A stretch of 64,000 nt of DNA from Streptomyces sp. ICBB 8177 (GCF_003144095.1 NZ_NSKH01000002.1:135024-199023), one strand, 5' to 3'. Shown: positions 18,121 through 28,065, counted from the stretch's first letter. Notes: generated by a model from the sequence alone, not told the origin. Program-made: numbers and translations.

Positions 18121-19578
18121 TCAGGCGAGCTCGCGGGGTTCCGGGGTGCCCGGGAGGCGGACCACCGCCACCGTGCCGCCGCCGTGGGCCGCGTGGAGGG
18201 ACACCGCGCCGCCCGCCTGCTGGATCGTGCGGGCGACGATGGACAGGCCCAGGCCGGAGCCGGGCAGGCTGCGGGCCGAGGGGGAGCGCCAGAAGCGGTC
18301 GAAGACGTGCGGGAGGTCCTCGGGTGGGATGCCGGGGCCGTGGTCGCGGACGCTGAACTCGCCTCGCGCGAGCCGCACGTCGATCTGGCCGCCCGCGGGG
18401 CTGAACTTGACCGCGTTGTCCAGCAGGTTGACCAGCGCGCGCTCCATCGACGCCGGCTCCGCCTGGAGGTACCAGGGGGAGAGTTCCGCGTTGATGCGCA
18501 GGTCCGGGCCGCGCAACCGGGCGCGCTGCACGGCGTGTTCGGCCACCTCGTGCACCGCGACCTCCTGGAGCGGGCCGCTGCCGGGGGCAGCGTCGGGGCG
18601 GGAGAGCTCCTGAAGGTCACCGATGAGCAGGGCCAGTTCGGACATCTGCGCCTTGACCGAGGCCAGCAGCGCGCGCCGGTCCTCCGGCGGCAGCGGCCGC
18701 CCGGTCTCCTCGCTGCGGGCCAGCAGCTCGATGTTGGTGCGCAGGCTGGTCAGCGGGGTGCGCAGCTCGTGGCCCGCGTCGGCGATCAGCTGCTGCTGGC
18801 GGTCCCGGGAGGCGGCGAGCCGCGCGGTCATCGAGTTGAACGACGCCGACAGCCGGGCGATCTCGTCCTCGCCCTCGACCGGGATGCGGATCGCCAGGTC
18901 CTCGGTCTTGGCGATGTGCTCGACCGCGTCGGTCAGCCGGTCCACCGGCCGCAGGCCCGCGCGGGCGATCACCAGGCCCGCGGTGGCCGCGCCCAGCACT
19001 CCTATCCCGGCGACGATGCTGAGGATGAGGGCGAGTTCGTCCAGGGGGTCGGTGACCTGGTTGAGCGGCTGGGCGACCGAGATGGTCAGGCCCTGGCTCT
19101 CGTTGGTGGTGAACTTCGGGTCGAACTCGGTGTAGACGCGGACCCGGGTCCCGTTGGAGTCGGTCGAGTCGTGGAACGCGTTGGGCCGCCGGCCGGAGGC
19201 GACCGCCCGGTCCACCGGCTGGGTCTTCACCAGGTACCCCCACAGCTGGCAGCTCGTGCCGTCCGGGGCCACCACCTGCGCGGTCGAGCCCAGGTAGAGC
19301 TGCTGGCCCTGGTCGCCCTTGGGCTGCGCGCCGGGCACGCAGCCGCCGCGCCGCACCGCGAAGGCCTCCGCCTGGTGGTACGACGCCTTCAGCGAGCTGT
19401 CGAGCCGGTCGGTCAGCGCGCTGCGGGTGATGAACCACGCGGAGACCGCCACCGCGCCGACCGCCACCGCCACCGCCGCCGCCGTCAGGATGGCCAGCCG
19501 CGACCGCAACGGGAGCGTGCGGAAGCGCCACAGGCGCCGCGGGCCGGCCGGCGAGCGGTGCGAGGGGGCCTCGGTCAC
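18121..19578 (-). CDS. Sensor histidine kinase (MprB-like)
   Basis: A 485-residue two-component kinase. Transmembrane helices lie at about 27-50 and 183-205 and enclose a roughly 130-residue extracellular sensor. HAMP runs about 206-260. The phospho-acceptor is His270 in [14 protein letters not shown]. HATPase motifs [11 protein letters not shown] and [11 protein letters not shown] are present. The GTG start overlaps the response-regulator stop (GTGA), so the two are translationally coupled. Gene order protease-regulator-kinase resembles the envelope-stress MprAB/PepD module of mycobacteria; equivalence is inferred. Confidence 0.94.
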   Translation of the reverse strand: MTEAPSHRSPAGPRRLWRFRTLPLRSRLAILTAAAVAVAVGAVAVSAWFITRSALTDRLDSSLKASYHQAEAFAVRRGGCVPGAQPKGDQGQQLYLGSTAQVVAPDGTSCQLWGYLVKTQPVDRAVASGRRPNAFHDSTDSNGTRVRVYTEFDPKFTTNESQGLTISVAQPLNQVTDPLDELALILSIVAGIGVLGAATAGLVIARAGLRPVDRLTDAVEHIAKTEDLAIRIPVEGEDEIARLSASFNSMTARLAASRDRQQQLIADAGHELRTPLTSLRTNIELLARSEETGRPLPPEDRRALLASVKAQMSELALLIGDLQELSRPDAAPGSGPLQEVAVHEVAEHAVQRARLRGPDLRINAELSPWYLQAEPASMERALVNLLDNAVKFSPAGGQIDVRLARGEFSVRDHGPGIPPEDLPHVFDRFWRSPSARSLPGSGLGLSIVARTIQQAGGAVSLHAAHGGGTVAVVRLPGTPEPRELA

Positions 19579-20318
19579 GGCTTGCCCTCGGCGGACCGCA
19601 GCACGTAGCCCACCCCGCGCACGGTGTGCACCAGCCGGGGCAGCCCGCCCGCCTCGGTCTTGCGGCGCAGGTACATCACGTAGACGTCGAGGGAGTTGGA
19701 GCTGGGCTCGAAGTCGAAGCCCCACACCGACTTGAGGATCTGTTCACGGGTGAGCACCTGCCGGGGGTGGGTCAGGAACAGCTCCAGCAGCGTGTACTCG
19801 GTGCGGGTCAGTTCCACCGGCCTGCCCGCGCGGGTCACCTCGCGGGTGGCCGGGTCCATCCGCAGGTCGGCGAAGGTCAGCGCGGTGTCCTCCGGTTCGC
19901 CCGCCCGGGCGGCCGCGGCGGCGGCGTAGGAGCTGCGCCTCAGCAGGGCCCGCAGCCGGGCCAGCAGTTCGTCGAGTTCGAAGGGCTTGACCAGGTAGTC
20001 GTCGGCGCCCGCGTCGAGCCCGGTCACCCGGTCGCCCACCGTGTCGCGGGCGGTGAGCATCAGGATGGGCGTGGTGATCCCCGCCGCGCGCAGCCGCCGG
20101 GCCGTCGTGAGGCCGTCCATGCGCGGCATGAGCACGTCCAGCACGATGGCGTCCGGCTGATAGGCGGCGACCTGGTCGAGGGCGGCGAGGCCGTCCGCCG
20201 CCAGCTCGGTGTCGTAACCCTCGAACGCGAGGCTGCGGCGGATCGCCTCGCGCACCGCCGGCTCGTCGTCCACGACCAGGATCCGGGACGGCTGCTCGCC
20301 GCTGCCCTCGGGGCTCAT
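19575..20318 (-). CDS. OmpR-family response regulator (MprA-like)
   Basis: A 247-residue regulator with an N-terminal receiver: acidic pocket VVDDEP, phospho-acceptor Asp61 in [13 protein letters not shown], and Lys in [16 protein letters not shown]-terminal winged-helix domain follows ([31 protein letters not shown]). The ATG at 20318 has AGAGG 9 nt upstream; a GTG immediately before is possible. It pairs with the overlapping kinase gene. Three contiguous 11-bp repeats upstream of the protease gene are a candidate target. Confidence 0.94.
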   Translation of the reverse strand: MSPEGSGEQPSRILVVDDEPAVREAIRRSLAFEGYDTELAADGLAALDQVAAYQPDAIVLDVLMPRMDGLTTARRLRAAGITTPILMLTARDTVGDRVTGLDAGADDYLVKPFELDELLARLRALLRRSSYAAAAAARAGEPEDTALTFADLRMDPATREVTRAGRPVELTRTEYTLLELFLTHPRQVLTREQILKSVWGFDFEPSSNSLDVYVMYLRRKTEAGGLPRLVHTVRGVGYVLRSAEGKP

Positions 20319-20367
20319 CACGTACTACCTCTGACTTGAAGTCGATGCGGACGGAAGGTGTCGACTG

Positions 20368-20625
20368 TCAGCCTCGCACGGCCCGCCCCGCCACGCGGCG
20401 CGCAGCGGCTTTCCGGTGGCGCGGTGCGCCGTCGCGGGGGCCGGTGCGGCCCGCACGGCGCGAACGGGCCGCGGGGGACGGGGACGGCGGAGAGAGCGGG
20501 GGAAGGCCGGTCTGTCCCGCCGGTGCGCCGCCGCGCGCTGGGCCGCTGCCGCCCGAGCACCAGGTGACGAACGCGGCCAGGGTGTGACGCGCGCGGTTGA
20601 CGCTGACGGTGGTGTGACGGGCCAT
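20368..20625 (-). CDS. Small hypothetical protein (85 aa)
   Basis: This 85-residue frame starts MARHTTVSVNRARHTLAAF and continues into a Pro/Gly/Arg-rich tail. No domain is recognised. Support: a strong GGGAGGAGG Shine-Dalgarno 6 nt before the ATG, third codon positions almost all G or C, and location between the protease and response-regulator genes on the same strand. The tail looks disordered and the real product could be shorter or absent; confidence is modest. Confidence 0.42.
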   Translation of the reverse strand: MARHTTVSVNRARHTLAAFVTWCSGGSGPARGGAPAGQTGLPPLSPPSPSPAARSRRAGRTGPRDGAPRHRKAAARRVAGRAVRG

Positions 20626-20682
20626 GGCGGCCTCCTCCCGCTGTCCGGTTCCGCTCTCTCGCTCCCTGCTCCTGCTGCGGGC

Positions 20683-21936
20683 TCAGCTGCTGTAGCTGAT
20701 GTGGTTGCTGCTCAGGAACGACTTCACCGTGTCGATCGGGATGGCGAAGCCGAGGCCCACGCTGCCCGCGTCGCTGGACGAGCTGCTGCTGCCGCTGCTC
20801 GAACTCGGCGCGTACATCGCGGAGTTGATGCCGATGATCTGACCGGACATGTTGATCAGGGCGCCGCCGGAGTTGCCCGGGTTGAGCGAGGCGTCGGTCT
20901 GGATCGCCTTGTACGTGGTGGTGTCGCCGCCGACCTGGCCGTTGTACTGGCCGCCGCCGAACTCGAACGGCCACTGGTCGCTGCCGCCGCTCCCGCCGCC
21001 GAAGCCGCCGTACCCGCCGCCGCTTCCGCCGTACCCGCCGCCCTGGCCGCCCTGGCCGCCCGAGGTGCCGCCCTGGTCGTTCGACCCGCCTTCGACGGGG
21101 ACCGTCACGTCGCGGTCGAGCGCCGAGACGACGCCGCTGGTGACCGTGCCGGCCAGACCCTCGGGAGAGCCGATCGCGACCACCTGGTCGCCGACGGCCA
21201 CGTCGTTGGACTCGCCGAGCGCGGCGACCTTCAGGCCGCTGACGCCGCTGACCCGGATGACGGCCAGGTCCTTGTCCGGGGAGGTGGTGACGACCTTCGC
21301 GGTGGCCGTCTTCCCGTTGGTGAACGCCACCTTGATCGTGTCGGAGTCGGCTATGACGTGGTTGTTGGTGAGGATGTCACCGCTGGAGTTCAGGACCACG
21401 CCGGAGCCGATGGACTCGCCGTCGCCGGACGTCGCCGTGATCTCCACGACGCTCGGGGAGACCGCCGAGGCCACCGCGCTGACGCTGCCGAGCGGCTTGG
21501 ACGCGGTCGCCGTGCCGACCACCGGCGCCGAGGCGGCCGTGGTCTGCGTGGCGTGCCCTATCAGGGCCGCGGCGCCGCCGCCGATCAGGCCGGAGGCCAG
21601 CGCGACCGCGGCGACCAGCGCGACGACCTTGCCGCGCCTGCGCGGGGCGCCGTGCTGCGGGCCCTGGGGAGCGTCGCCGTACGGGGCGCCGTCACCGTGG
21701 GGGCCGCCGCCGTACGGACCCTGCGGGCCGTCGAACGGGCCGCGCGGACCCTGCGGGCCCCCGGGCCAGACGGTCATGCCGTTCGGCGTGGTGACCGGCT
21801 CGCCCTGCTCGCCCGGGCGGTGGGAGGGCGGCGGAGGGAAAGACGCTCCGGCCGCACCGTAGGGGGTCTCGGACCGCTGCCAGCCTTCGCCGTGAGGCTG
21901 CTGCGAGCCGCTGCTGGGGTGGGTGCTCTCCGTCAT
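20683..21936 (-). CDS. HtrA/DegP-like membrane-anchored serine protease lacking a PDZ domain
   Basis: A 417-residue trypsin-like protease. A Pro/Gly-rich cytoplasmic region (1-100) precedes one transmembrane helix (about 103-126). The protease domain carries His193 (NNHVIA), Asp223 (DKDLAV) and Ser356 (NPGNSGGAL). Between Asp and Ser sits a Gly-rich insert of about 50 residues (288-338). The chain ends 17 residues after the last protease strand (GLGFAIPI), with no PDZ domain. It probably degrades misfolded extracytoplasmic proteins. It is upstream of a two-component pair on the same strand. Confidence 0.92.
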   Translation of the reverse strand: MTESTHPSSGSQQPHGEGWQRSETPYGAAGASFPPPPSHRPGEQGEPVTTPNGMTVWPGGPQGPRGPFDGPQGPYGGGPHGDGAPYGDAPQGPQHGAPRRRGKVVALVAAVALASGLIGGGAAALIGHATQTTAASAPVVGTATASKPLGSVSAVASAVSPSVVEITATSGDGESIGSGVVLNSSGDILTNNHVIADSDTIKVAFTNGKTATAKVVTTSPDKDLAVIRVSGVSGLKVAALGESNDVAVGDQVVAIGSPEGLAGTVTSGVVSALDRDVTVPVEGGSNDQGGTSGGQGGQGGGYGGSGGGYGGFGGGSGGSDQWPFEFGGGQYNGQVGGDTTTYKAIQTDASLNPGNSGGALINMSGQIIGINSAMYAPSSSSGSSSSSSDAGSVGLGFAIPIDTVKSFLSSNHISYSS

Positions 21937-21955
21937 GCCTACGACTGTGCGCGCC

Positions 21956-21988
21956 GATGATGAGAGCCGTCTGAGCACCGACTGAGAA
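21956..21988 (-). promoter_or_regulatory. Three 11-bp direct repeats, candidate response-regulator site
   Basis: On the minus strand TTCTCAGTCGG, TGCTCAGACGG and CTCTCATCATC follow each other without gaps, 20-52 nt upstream of the protease start codon. One helical-turn spacing of a CTCAG core is what an OmpR-type dimer binds. Assignment to the adjacent regulator is inferred. Confidence 0.6.
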
Positions 21989-22114
21989 GCCCGACAGAAG
22001 TGGGTATGCCCGAAATAAAGGCCGACGGGGTGCCGGGCGTCCGCCGTTTACGCGGCTCCAACTCCCTTAACGGCAAAGGGGACTTACAGGACATCGGCCG
22101 CCGGTGATCCCGCG

Positions 22115-23137
22115 TCACGCGCAGCCGCAGGAGCGGCGGACCACCAGCCGGGACGGGAACTGCTTGAGCCGCTCGCGCCGCGTCCCGTGCACCCGCAGCC
22201 CGTCGTCCAGCACCAGGTCCACCGCCGCGCGGGCCATCGCGGGCCGGTCCGAGGCGACCGTGGTCAGCGGCGGATCGGTCAGGGCCGCCTCCTTCACGTC
22301 GTCGAAGCCCGCGACCGCCAGCTCGCCGGGCACGTCGATGCGCAGCTCGCGGGCCGCCCGCAGCACGCCGATCGCCTGGTCGTCGGTGGAGCAGAAGATC
22401 GCGGTGGGGCGGTCGGGACCGGCCAGGATGCGCAGGCCCACCTCGTACGCGTCGTAGCGGTTGTACGCGGCCTGGAACAGGCGGCCCTCGGTGGAGCGCC
22501 GGGACTCCTGCATCGCGCGCCGCCAGCCCTCGACGTGGTCGGTGACCGGGTCGCCGACGGTCGGGGTCTCCTCGGTGCCGCCGAGGCAGGCCACGTACGC
22601 GTGGCCGTGCTCCAGCAGGTGGCGGGTGGCGAGCTGGGCGCCGCCGACGTCGTCGGTCATCACCGCGACGTCGTCGATCGCCTCGGGACGCTCGTGCAGC
22701 AGCACCACGCGGGCGTCCCAGGCGTCGATCTCGGCCGCCGCGGACGCGCTCAGGCCCTGGCTGATCAGGATCAGCCCGGCGACCCGCATGCCCAGGAAGG
22801 CCCGCAGGTAGTGCATCTCGCGGTCGGTCAGGTAGTCGGAGTTGCCGACCAGGACCATCTTGCCGCGCTCGGCGGCGGCCCGTTCCACGGCGTGCGCCAT
22901 CTCGCCGAAGAACGGCTGCCGCGCGTCGGGGACGATCAGGCCTATCAGGTCGGTGCGGCGGCTCGCCATCGCCTGGGCCACGCGGTCCGGGCGGTAGCCG
23001 AGCTGCTTGATGGCCGCGAGCACCCGCTCGCGGGTGGCCGGTGCGACCGGCCGGGGTCCGTTGTTGATGACGTAGCTGACGACCGCGGTCGAGGTCCCCG
23101 CCAGCCTGGCCACGTCGTCACGCGTCACCTTGGGCAC
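22115..23137 (-). CDS. LacI-family transcriptional regulator
   Basis: A 340-residue repressor. The N-terminal helix-turn-helix [25 protein letters not shown] and hinge are standard. The periplasmic-binding-protein-like effector domain begins at about residue 60 ([13 protein letters not shown]) and ends in [23 protein letters not shown]. The ligand is unknown, probably a sugar. The GTG at 23137 sits 6 nt after TAGACT, so the transcript is probably leaderless. The gene stands alone between glnR and the protease. Confidence 0.92.
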   Translation of the reverse strand: MPKVTRDDVARLAGTSTAVVSYVINNGPRPVAPATRERVLAAIKQLGYRPDRVAQAMASRRTDLIGLIVPDARQPFFGEMAHAVERAAAERGKMVLVGNSDYLTDREMHYLRAFLGMRVAGLILISQGLSASAAAEIDAWDARVVLLHERPEAIDDVAVMTDDVGGAQLATRHLLEHGHAYVACLGGTEETPTVGDPVTDHVEGWRRAMQESRRSTEGRLFQAAYNRYDAYEVGLRILAGPDRPTAIFCSTDDQAIGVLRAARELRIDVPGELAVAGFDDVKEAALTDPPLTTVASDRPAMARAAVDLVLDDGLRVHGTRRERLKQFPSRLVVRRSCGCA

Positions 23138-23180
23138 GCGGGCAGTCTACGCGGGTGAACCGCCGCCGTTACCTGCCGTA

Positions 23181-23999
23181 TCACGCCTCGTCGCCGCGGC
23201 CGCGGACCCCGGCGGCGGCCTGGGCGCGGGGGGTGCCGTCGGCGCCCTCGGCCTTCGCGGGCCCGTCCGCCCCGCCGTCCGCCGCGCCCGCCGCCTCCCG
23301 CCCGCTGTCCGCCGTGTCCGATCCGGTGCGCTCGGGGCTGACGAAGCGGTAGCCGACGTTGCGCACGGTGCCGATCAGGGACTCGTGCTCGGGCCCGAGC
23401 TTGGCGCGCAGCCGCCGTACGTGGACGTCCACGGTGCGGGTGCCGCCGAAGTAGTCGTACCCCCAGACCTCCTGGAGCAGCTGGGCGCGGGTGAAGACCC
23501 GGCCCGGGTGCTGGGCGAGGTACTTCAGCAGCTCGAACTCCTTGAAGGTCAGGTCGAGCACCCGGCCCTTGAGCTTGGCGCTGTAGGTCGCCTCGTCCAC
23601 CGACAGGTCGCCGTTGCGGATCTCCAGCGGGCTGTCGTCGCCGCCGATCTGCCGGCGGCCGGTGGCCAGCCGCAGCCGCGCCTCGACCTCGGCCGGGCCG
23701 GCGGTGTCCAGCAGCACGTCGTCGATGCCCCACTCGGCGGTGACCGCGGCCAGCCCGCCCTCGGTGACCACCAGCACCAGCGGGCAGCCGGGCCCGGTGG
23801 AGCGCAGCAGCTGGCACAGGCTGCGCACCTGCGGCAGGTCGCGCCGCCCGTCGACCAGGATGACGTCGGCGCCCGGGGTGTCGACCAGCGCGGCGGCCTC
23901 GGCGGGCGCCACGCGCACGTTGTGCAGCAGCAGGCCGAGCGCGGGCAGCACCTCGGCGGACGGCTGGAGCGCGTTGGTGAGCAGCAGCAGGGAACTCAC
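23181..23999 (-). CDS. glnR: Global nitrogen response regulator GlnR
   Basis: A 272-residue OmpR-type regulator that starts [19 protein letters not shown], as in streptomycete GlnR. The receiver domain lacks the normal acidic pocket, as expected for an atypical, unphosphorylated regulator; the conserved Asp lies in [13 protein letters not shown]. The winged-helix domain ([24 protein letters not shown] and [21 protein letters not shown]) is family-typical. The C-terminal tail is Ala/Gly-rich and variable. GlnR switches nitrogen assimilation genes and is known to interact with PhoP control. The GTG at 23999 is fixed by homology. Confidence 0.97.
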   Translation of the reverse strand: MSSLLLLTNALQPSAEVLPALGLLLHNVRVAPAEAAALVDTPGADVILVDGRRDLPQVRSLCQLLRSTGPGCPLVLVVTEGGLAAVTAEWGIDDVLLDTAGPAEVEARLRLATGRRQIGGDDSPLEIRNGDLSVDEATYSAKLKGRVLDLTFKEFELLKYLAQHPGRVFTRAQLLQEVWGYDYFGGTRTVDVHVRRLRAKLGPEHESLIGTVRNVGYRFVSPERTGSDTADSGREAAGAADGGADGPAKAEGADGTPRAQAAAGVRGRGDEA

Positions 24000-24229
24000 C
24001 GGCCGCTCCCCTCGACGAGGGCGGACGGCCGCCGGCCGGAGACGGGCGAACCGTGCGCGGAGTGCGACCGCGGCGCGGGGGCGCCCGGTCCGTACGACCT
24101 GTTCGGTTTGCTCACGTGCGAAACCCTCCTCGGTCCCTGCGAGGACGTCGTGCCGTCCGGGGCCGGAAAGCACGAAAGGACCCGGGGGCGGCGCTGCCCG
24201 GATCCTCTTCCCTCAGGAGAATAGCCGAC

Positions 24230-25216
24230 ATGGACTCCGTGAGTGAGGGCGACATCGCGCGACCGGCTGTTTCGCCGATCACGCCGGAGGTCGGCCCGGG
24301 AACCACTGGTACGAGCGTACGCGCAGGTCAGAAAGCCACTCGAAGGAGATCGTCGCGGGCGTCGTTGTTGACGGACGACGGCGTGCGGATCGAAGCCGAG
24401 CACCAGCCGTACGCCGGAAGCGCCTCCGCCGGGCGGCCCGACGCCGCCGCCGGCGGCCTCTCCGGCGACGCTGCCCATGGCGCCGCCGACCCCGCCGGCG
24501 ATCCCGGGGACCTGGCGATCGTCGTGGCGCACGGGTTCACGGGGGCGCTGGAGCGGCCCGCCGTGCGCCGGGCGGCGCGCGAGTTCACCCGGTACGCGGG
24601 CGTGGTCACCTTCTCCTTCCGGGGCCACGGGCGCTCCGGCGGGCGGTCCACCGTCGGCGACCGCGAGGTGTACGACCTGGACGCGGCGGTCCGCTGGGCG
24701 CGCTCGCTGGGCTACCGCAGGGTGGCGACCGTGGGCTTCTCGATGGGCGGGTCGGTCGTGCTGCGGCAGGCGGGACGGGCGGCCGGGCTGCCCGGTGCGG
24801 ACGCCGGAACGCGGCCGGACGCGGTGGTCGCGGTCAGCAGCCCCGCGCGCTGGTACTACCGGGGCACGGCGCCGATGCGGCGGCTGCACTGGATGGTCAC
24901 CCGGCCGGTCGGGCGCGCCGTCTCCCGGTACGGGCTGAAGACCCGCATCCACTCCGAGGACTGGAACCCGGTGCCGCCGTCGCCCGTGGAGGCGGCCCCG
25001 TTGATCGCCCCGACCCCGCTGCTGATCGTCCACGGCGACCGGGACGCGTACTTCCCGCTCGACCACCCGCTGTCGATCGCCAGGGCGGCGGGTGACGGGG
25101 CCGAACTGTGGATCGAGCGCGGATTCGGCCACGCGGAGAACGCGGCGGACCCCGCGCTGCTGCGGCGCGTCGGCACCTGGGTGACGGAACACGCCGAAGC
25201 GGCGAAACGGGCGTAA
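24230..25216 (+). CDS. Alpha/beta hydrolase
   Basis: A 328-residue hydrolase. After a divergent N-terminus, VVAHGFTGALERP provides the oxyanion-hole HG motif and TVGFSMGGSVVLRQAG the nucleophile elbow GFSMGG (Ser). IVHGDRDAYFP carries the Asp and GFGHAENA the His, so the triad is complete. The substrate is unknown; related serine hydrolases act on esters or lysophospholipids. The ATG at 24230 has an AGGAG element 10 nt upstream. It is divergent from glnR, sharing a roughly 230-nt control region. Confidence 0.86.
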   Translation: MDSVSEGDIARPAVSPITPEVGPGTTGTSVRAGQKATRRRSSRASLLTDDGVRIEAEHQPYAGSASAGRPDAAAGGLSGDAAHGAADPAGDPGDLAIVVAHGFTGALERPAVRRAAREFTRYAGVVTFSFRGHGRSGGRSTVGDREVYDLDAAVRWARSLGYRRVATVGFSMGGSVVLRQAGRAAGLPGADAGTRPDAVVAVSSPARWYYRGTAPMRRLHWMVTRPVGRAVSRYGLKTRIHSEDWNPVPPSPVEAAPLIAPTPLLIVHGDRDAYFPLDHPLSIARAAGDGAELWIERGFGHAENAADPALLRRVGTWVTEHAEAAKRA

Positions 25217-25358
25217 CGCCCCTCGCGTGACCGGCGGATTGGGGTGCCCGGCCGCCGACCCGTCATCATGGACGGCGCAGAAGGCCACGGCGCCGGGTCC
25301 GACGGGGACCGAGCGGCCGTGGCCGAGCGTCGAGCGAGAACCCAGCGAAGGAGCCGCC

Positions 25359-25664
25359 ATGGCCGCCACCGACACGGCGGAGCAGCCCGCCCCCGGCGAC
25401 CCGGTCCCGCACGGAACCATCCGCTACTGGGCGGCGGCGAAGGCGGCGGCGGGCACGGCCGAGGAGCCGTACCGGGCCGCGACGCTGGCCGGCGCGCTGG
25501 CCGAGGCCAGGCGGCGGCATGCCGGGGAGCCGGAGTTCGGCCGGGTGCTGGAGCGCTCCTCGTTCCTGGTCGACGGGCTCTCGGTCGGCACCCGCGACCA
25601 CGAGGGCGTCCAACTGGCGGACGGCGGCACCGTCGAGGTGCTCCCGCCGTTCGCGGGAGGGTGA
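25359..25664 (+). CDS. MoaD/ThiS-type sulfur-carrier protein
   Basis: A 101-residue ubiquitin-fold protein with core HGTIRYWAAAKAAAGTAEEPY and DGGTVEVLPPFAGG at the end. The terminal Gly-Gly is the feature adenylated and thiocarboxylated in MoaD/ThiS carriers. It probably donates sulfur to molybdopterin or another pathway. No cognate MoeB or MoaE is adjacent. The ATG at 25359 follows a GAAGGAG element. Confidence 0.88.
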   Translation: MAATDTAEQPAPGDPVPHGTIRYWAAAKAAAGTAEEPYRAATLAGALAEARRRHAGEPEFGRVLERSSFLVDGLSVGTRDHEGVQLADGGTVEVLPPFAGG

Positions 25665-25674
25665 GCGCGGGACG

Positions 25675-26925
25675 ATGACGACACCTGAGACGACGCCCGA
25701 GTGGCCCGACCCGGGCCCCGACCGGCACCAGCCGCAGTACGACGCGCGCTACGACGGGCAGTACGACCCGCGACAGCAGCAGCCGCCGTACGCGGACGAC
25801 TCGTGGCAGCAGCAGCCGGAGCCCGGCGCCCAGTGGCAGCAGCAGCCGCAGCAGCAGGCAGGCGCCCAGTGGCAGCAGCAGGCAGGCGGCCAGTGGCAGC
25901 AGCCGCCGCAGCAGGCAGACCTCCAGTGGCAGCCGCAGGCCGGGTACGACGCGGTCGGATACGACGCCCACCAGGCGTACGGCGCGGCCCCGGCGTCCGG
26001 CTACGGACAGGCGCCCGCCCATCACGACCGCGCGGGCGGCCACGGCGTCCACGACCCCTCGTACGGCACCGCTCCCCGGCCGGCCGGCGCGCAACCGCTC
26101 CCCGGGCCCGTTCCGGAGGCGGAGCCCGTGTCCGTGCCCGCGCCCGAGCCGCAGGCGGTGGCCCCGCAGGCGCCCTCGCGGCGCACCGGGTCGCCGATCA
26201 TCCCGCCCGGCATCCAGCCCGCGCTGCTGACGGCCGCCCTCGCGGCGCTGACGGCCGGGGCGGCGGGGCTGGCGCGGCCCGCCCTGGCGGTCGCGGCGGT
26301 GCTGCTCCAGGCGGTCACCGCCGCCGGGTGGTTCCGGCTCAACGGCATGTGGCCCGCCCGGCAGGGCATCATGCTGGCCTTCCTGGCCGGGGTCACCGCC
26401 GACGTGGCGCTGCTGCTGGCCCCGGCGGACCGGGCCCCGGCGGCGATCCTGGGCACGCTCGGGGTGTGGGTGCTGCTCATCCTCGTGCAGCAGATGCGGC
26501 ACCGCGGCAGCGCCGACGAACGCCTCGCCGGCCTCACGGCGACGGCGGCCTCGACCCTGCTGACGGTGCTCGCCGCGGGCTGGGTCGCGCTGGACGGCAC
26601 GAAGGGCGGCGCCCACGCGGTGATCGTGGGCGCGGTCGCGGTGGGCGCAGCGACGCCGGTGCGCGCGGTGCGGTTGCCCGGTCCGGTGAGCGTGGTGGCC
26701 GCGCTGCTCGTGGGCGGCGGCGCGGGAGCGTTCGCCGGTCACCTGCTGCACATGCCCGCCTCCGCCGCCCTCACCGCATTGGCCGCCGCCGTGTGCGCGC
26801 TGGTCGGACTGCGCGTCGCCAGCTACGACTGGCCGTCGCGGTTCGTGCACTTCACGGCGGGCGTCGCGCTGCCGCTGGCGCTCGCCGCGCCGGTGGTCTA
26901 CGCGGTCGGGCACGTCCTGGCCTAG
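25675..26925 (+). CDS. Multi-pass membrane protein with Gln-rich N-terminal region
   Basis: A 416-residue protein. The first 165 residues are low-complexity, rich in Gln, Pro, Tyr and Trp, with repeated QWQQQ units. From about 180 onward there are eight or so hydrophobic helices. No transport motif is recognised. The ATG lies 10 nt after the MoaD stop, so co-transcription is likely. Disordered Gln/Pro-rich cytoplasmic tails on unassigned membrane proteins are frequent in actinobacteria and give no functional hint here. Confidence 0.8.
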   Translation: MTTPETTPEWPDPGPDRHQPQYDARYDGQYDPRQQQPPYADDSWQQQPEPGAQWQQQPQQQAGAQWQQQAGGQWQQPPQQADLQWQPQAGYDAVGYDAHQAYGAAPASGYGQAPAHHDRAGGHGVHDPSYGTAPRPAGAQPLPGPVPEAEPVSVPAPEPQAVAPQAPSRRTGSPIIPPGIQPALLTAALAALTAGAAGLARPALAVAAVLLQAVTAAGWFRLNGMWPARQGIMLAFLAGVTADVALLLAPADRAPAAILGTLGVWVLLILVQQMRHRGSADERLAGLTATAASTLLTVLAAGWVALDGTKGGAHAVIVGAVAVGAATPVRAVRLPGPVSVVAALLVGGGAGAFAGHLLHMPASAALTALAAAVCALVGLRVASYDWPSRFVHFTAGVALPLALAAPVVYAVGHVLA

Positions 26926-27117
26926 CGGTCGCGCGCCCGGCGCCGGGTCCGCGGCGGGAACCACCCGGCGCCGCCACGCGTGATCCAGGGGACAGTCCGG
27001 CCCGCCCGGCCGTTCGGACCCGAGTCGAACTCGAACGGATAGGCTCGGGCCGGGTGGACAGGCGTACGGACTCGGACCGGAGTGCGTGGCCGGATGGCTG
27101 ACGGGGTGGGGAGAACG

Positions 27118-27840
27118 ATGCGCGGGCGTGGGATCCGGATACTCGTGGTGGTCGTCGTGGTGCTCGGCGGCCTGTTCGTGGCGGCGGACCGGATCGCCGT
27201 GTCGTACGCGCAGTCCAAGATCGCCGACCGCATCCAGAGCGCCCGCGGCCTCAGCAGCAAGCCGGACGTGTCGATCAAGGGCTTCCCCTTCCTGACCCAG
27301 GTGGCCGGGCGCGACTTGAACGAGGTCACCGCGACCGCCAACGACTTCCAGGCCGAGCAGGGCACCTCCGCGAGCGGCGACGGACGGCTGCGCGTCGACA
27401 AGCTCACCGTCGACCTGCACGACGTGCGGATCGACAGCTCCTTCTCCAGCGCGGTCGCCGACACCGCGACAGGCACCGCCCTGATCTCGTACGCGGACCT
27501 CCAGCAGGGCGCCCCGGACGGCGTGACCGTCTCCTACGGCGGCGACGGCCAGGTCAAGGTGAGCGGCAGCGTCACCCTCCCCGGCCTCGGCCAGACCGTC
27601 AGGCGCAGCGTCGTCAGCTCGATCCAGGTGACCGGCGGCAACACCGTCCAGCTGCACGCCAGGTCGATCCCCGGCGCGGGCACGATCCCCGGCCTCGACC
27701 AGCTGGTCCGCGACCGCATCGACTTCGCCCGCACCTTGTCAGGACTGCCCGCGGGCATCACGCTCAGCGGGGTGCGGGCCACCCAGGACGGCGTGGTCGT
27801 CTCCCTGACCGGGCAGCACGTCAGCCTCACGACCGGCTGA
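27118..27840 (+). CDS. DUF2993 (LmeA-like) exported protein
   Basis: A 240-residue protein with one N-terminal hydrophobic segment (about 7-26), serving as signal anchor, and a DUF2993 domain. Family features visible: ADRIAVSYAQSKIADRIQ, the KPDVSIKGFPFLTQVAGR block, and a DxxxTxxxLxVDKLTVDLHDVRID-like segment. Mycobacterial LmeA of this family binds phosphoinositides and affects lipomannan elongation; function in streptomycetes is not established. The ATG at 27118 follows GGGGAG; upstream in-frame ATGs at 27082 and 27094 are less likely. Confidence 0.84.
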   Translation: MRGRGIRILVVVVVVLGGLFVAADRIAVSYAQSKIADRIQSARGLSSKPDVSIKGFPFLTQVAGRDLNEVTATANDFQAEQGTSASGDGRLRVDKLTVDLHDVRIDSSFSSAVADTATGTALISYADLQQGAPDGVTVSYGGDGQVKVSGSVTLPGLGQTVRRSVVSSIQVTGGNTVQLHARSIPGAGTIPGLDQLVRDRIDFARTLSGLPAGITLSGVRATQDGVVVSLTGQHVSLTTG

Positions 27841-28065
27841 GACGGCCACAGGCGGCCCGGGGCCGTCGGCGTGGCCGCTGGACGGTTCCGCGTCCATCAG
27901 GTGAGATGCCCCTGACCGGGTGACGGTCGGTCACGCCGCGGACGCCCGCCCGGAGGCCTTCGGGGGCGGGCCCGGAGGCGGCTTCGTTCCGCCATCCGGT
28001 CATACGTGTCTCGTATTCTGAAACGCCGGTGACACTCGGGCCCGTGCTTCCCTACGATCGAGGCC

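Noticed and set aside
16873-19608. 911-codon open frame on the plus strand
   Set aside because: Antisense to mshD and the histidine kinase; high GC keeps spurious frames open.
25780-25935. CAGCAGCAG-rich repeats
   Set aside because: They encode the Gln-rich tail of a membrane protein in frame; not a CRISPR array or mobile element.
24856-27657. 933-codon open frame on the minus strand
   Set aside because: It is the antisense shadow of the hydrolase, MoaD, membrane-protein and DUF2993 genes; its product is low-complexity Arg/Pro/His text with no domain.
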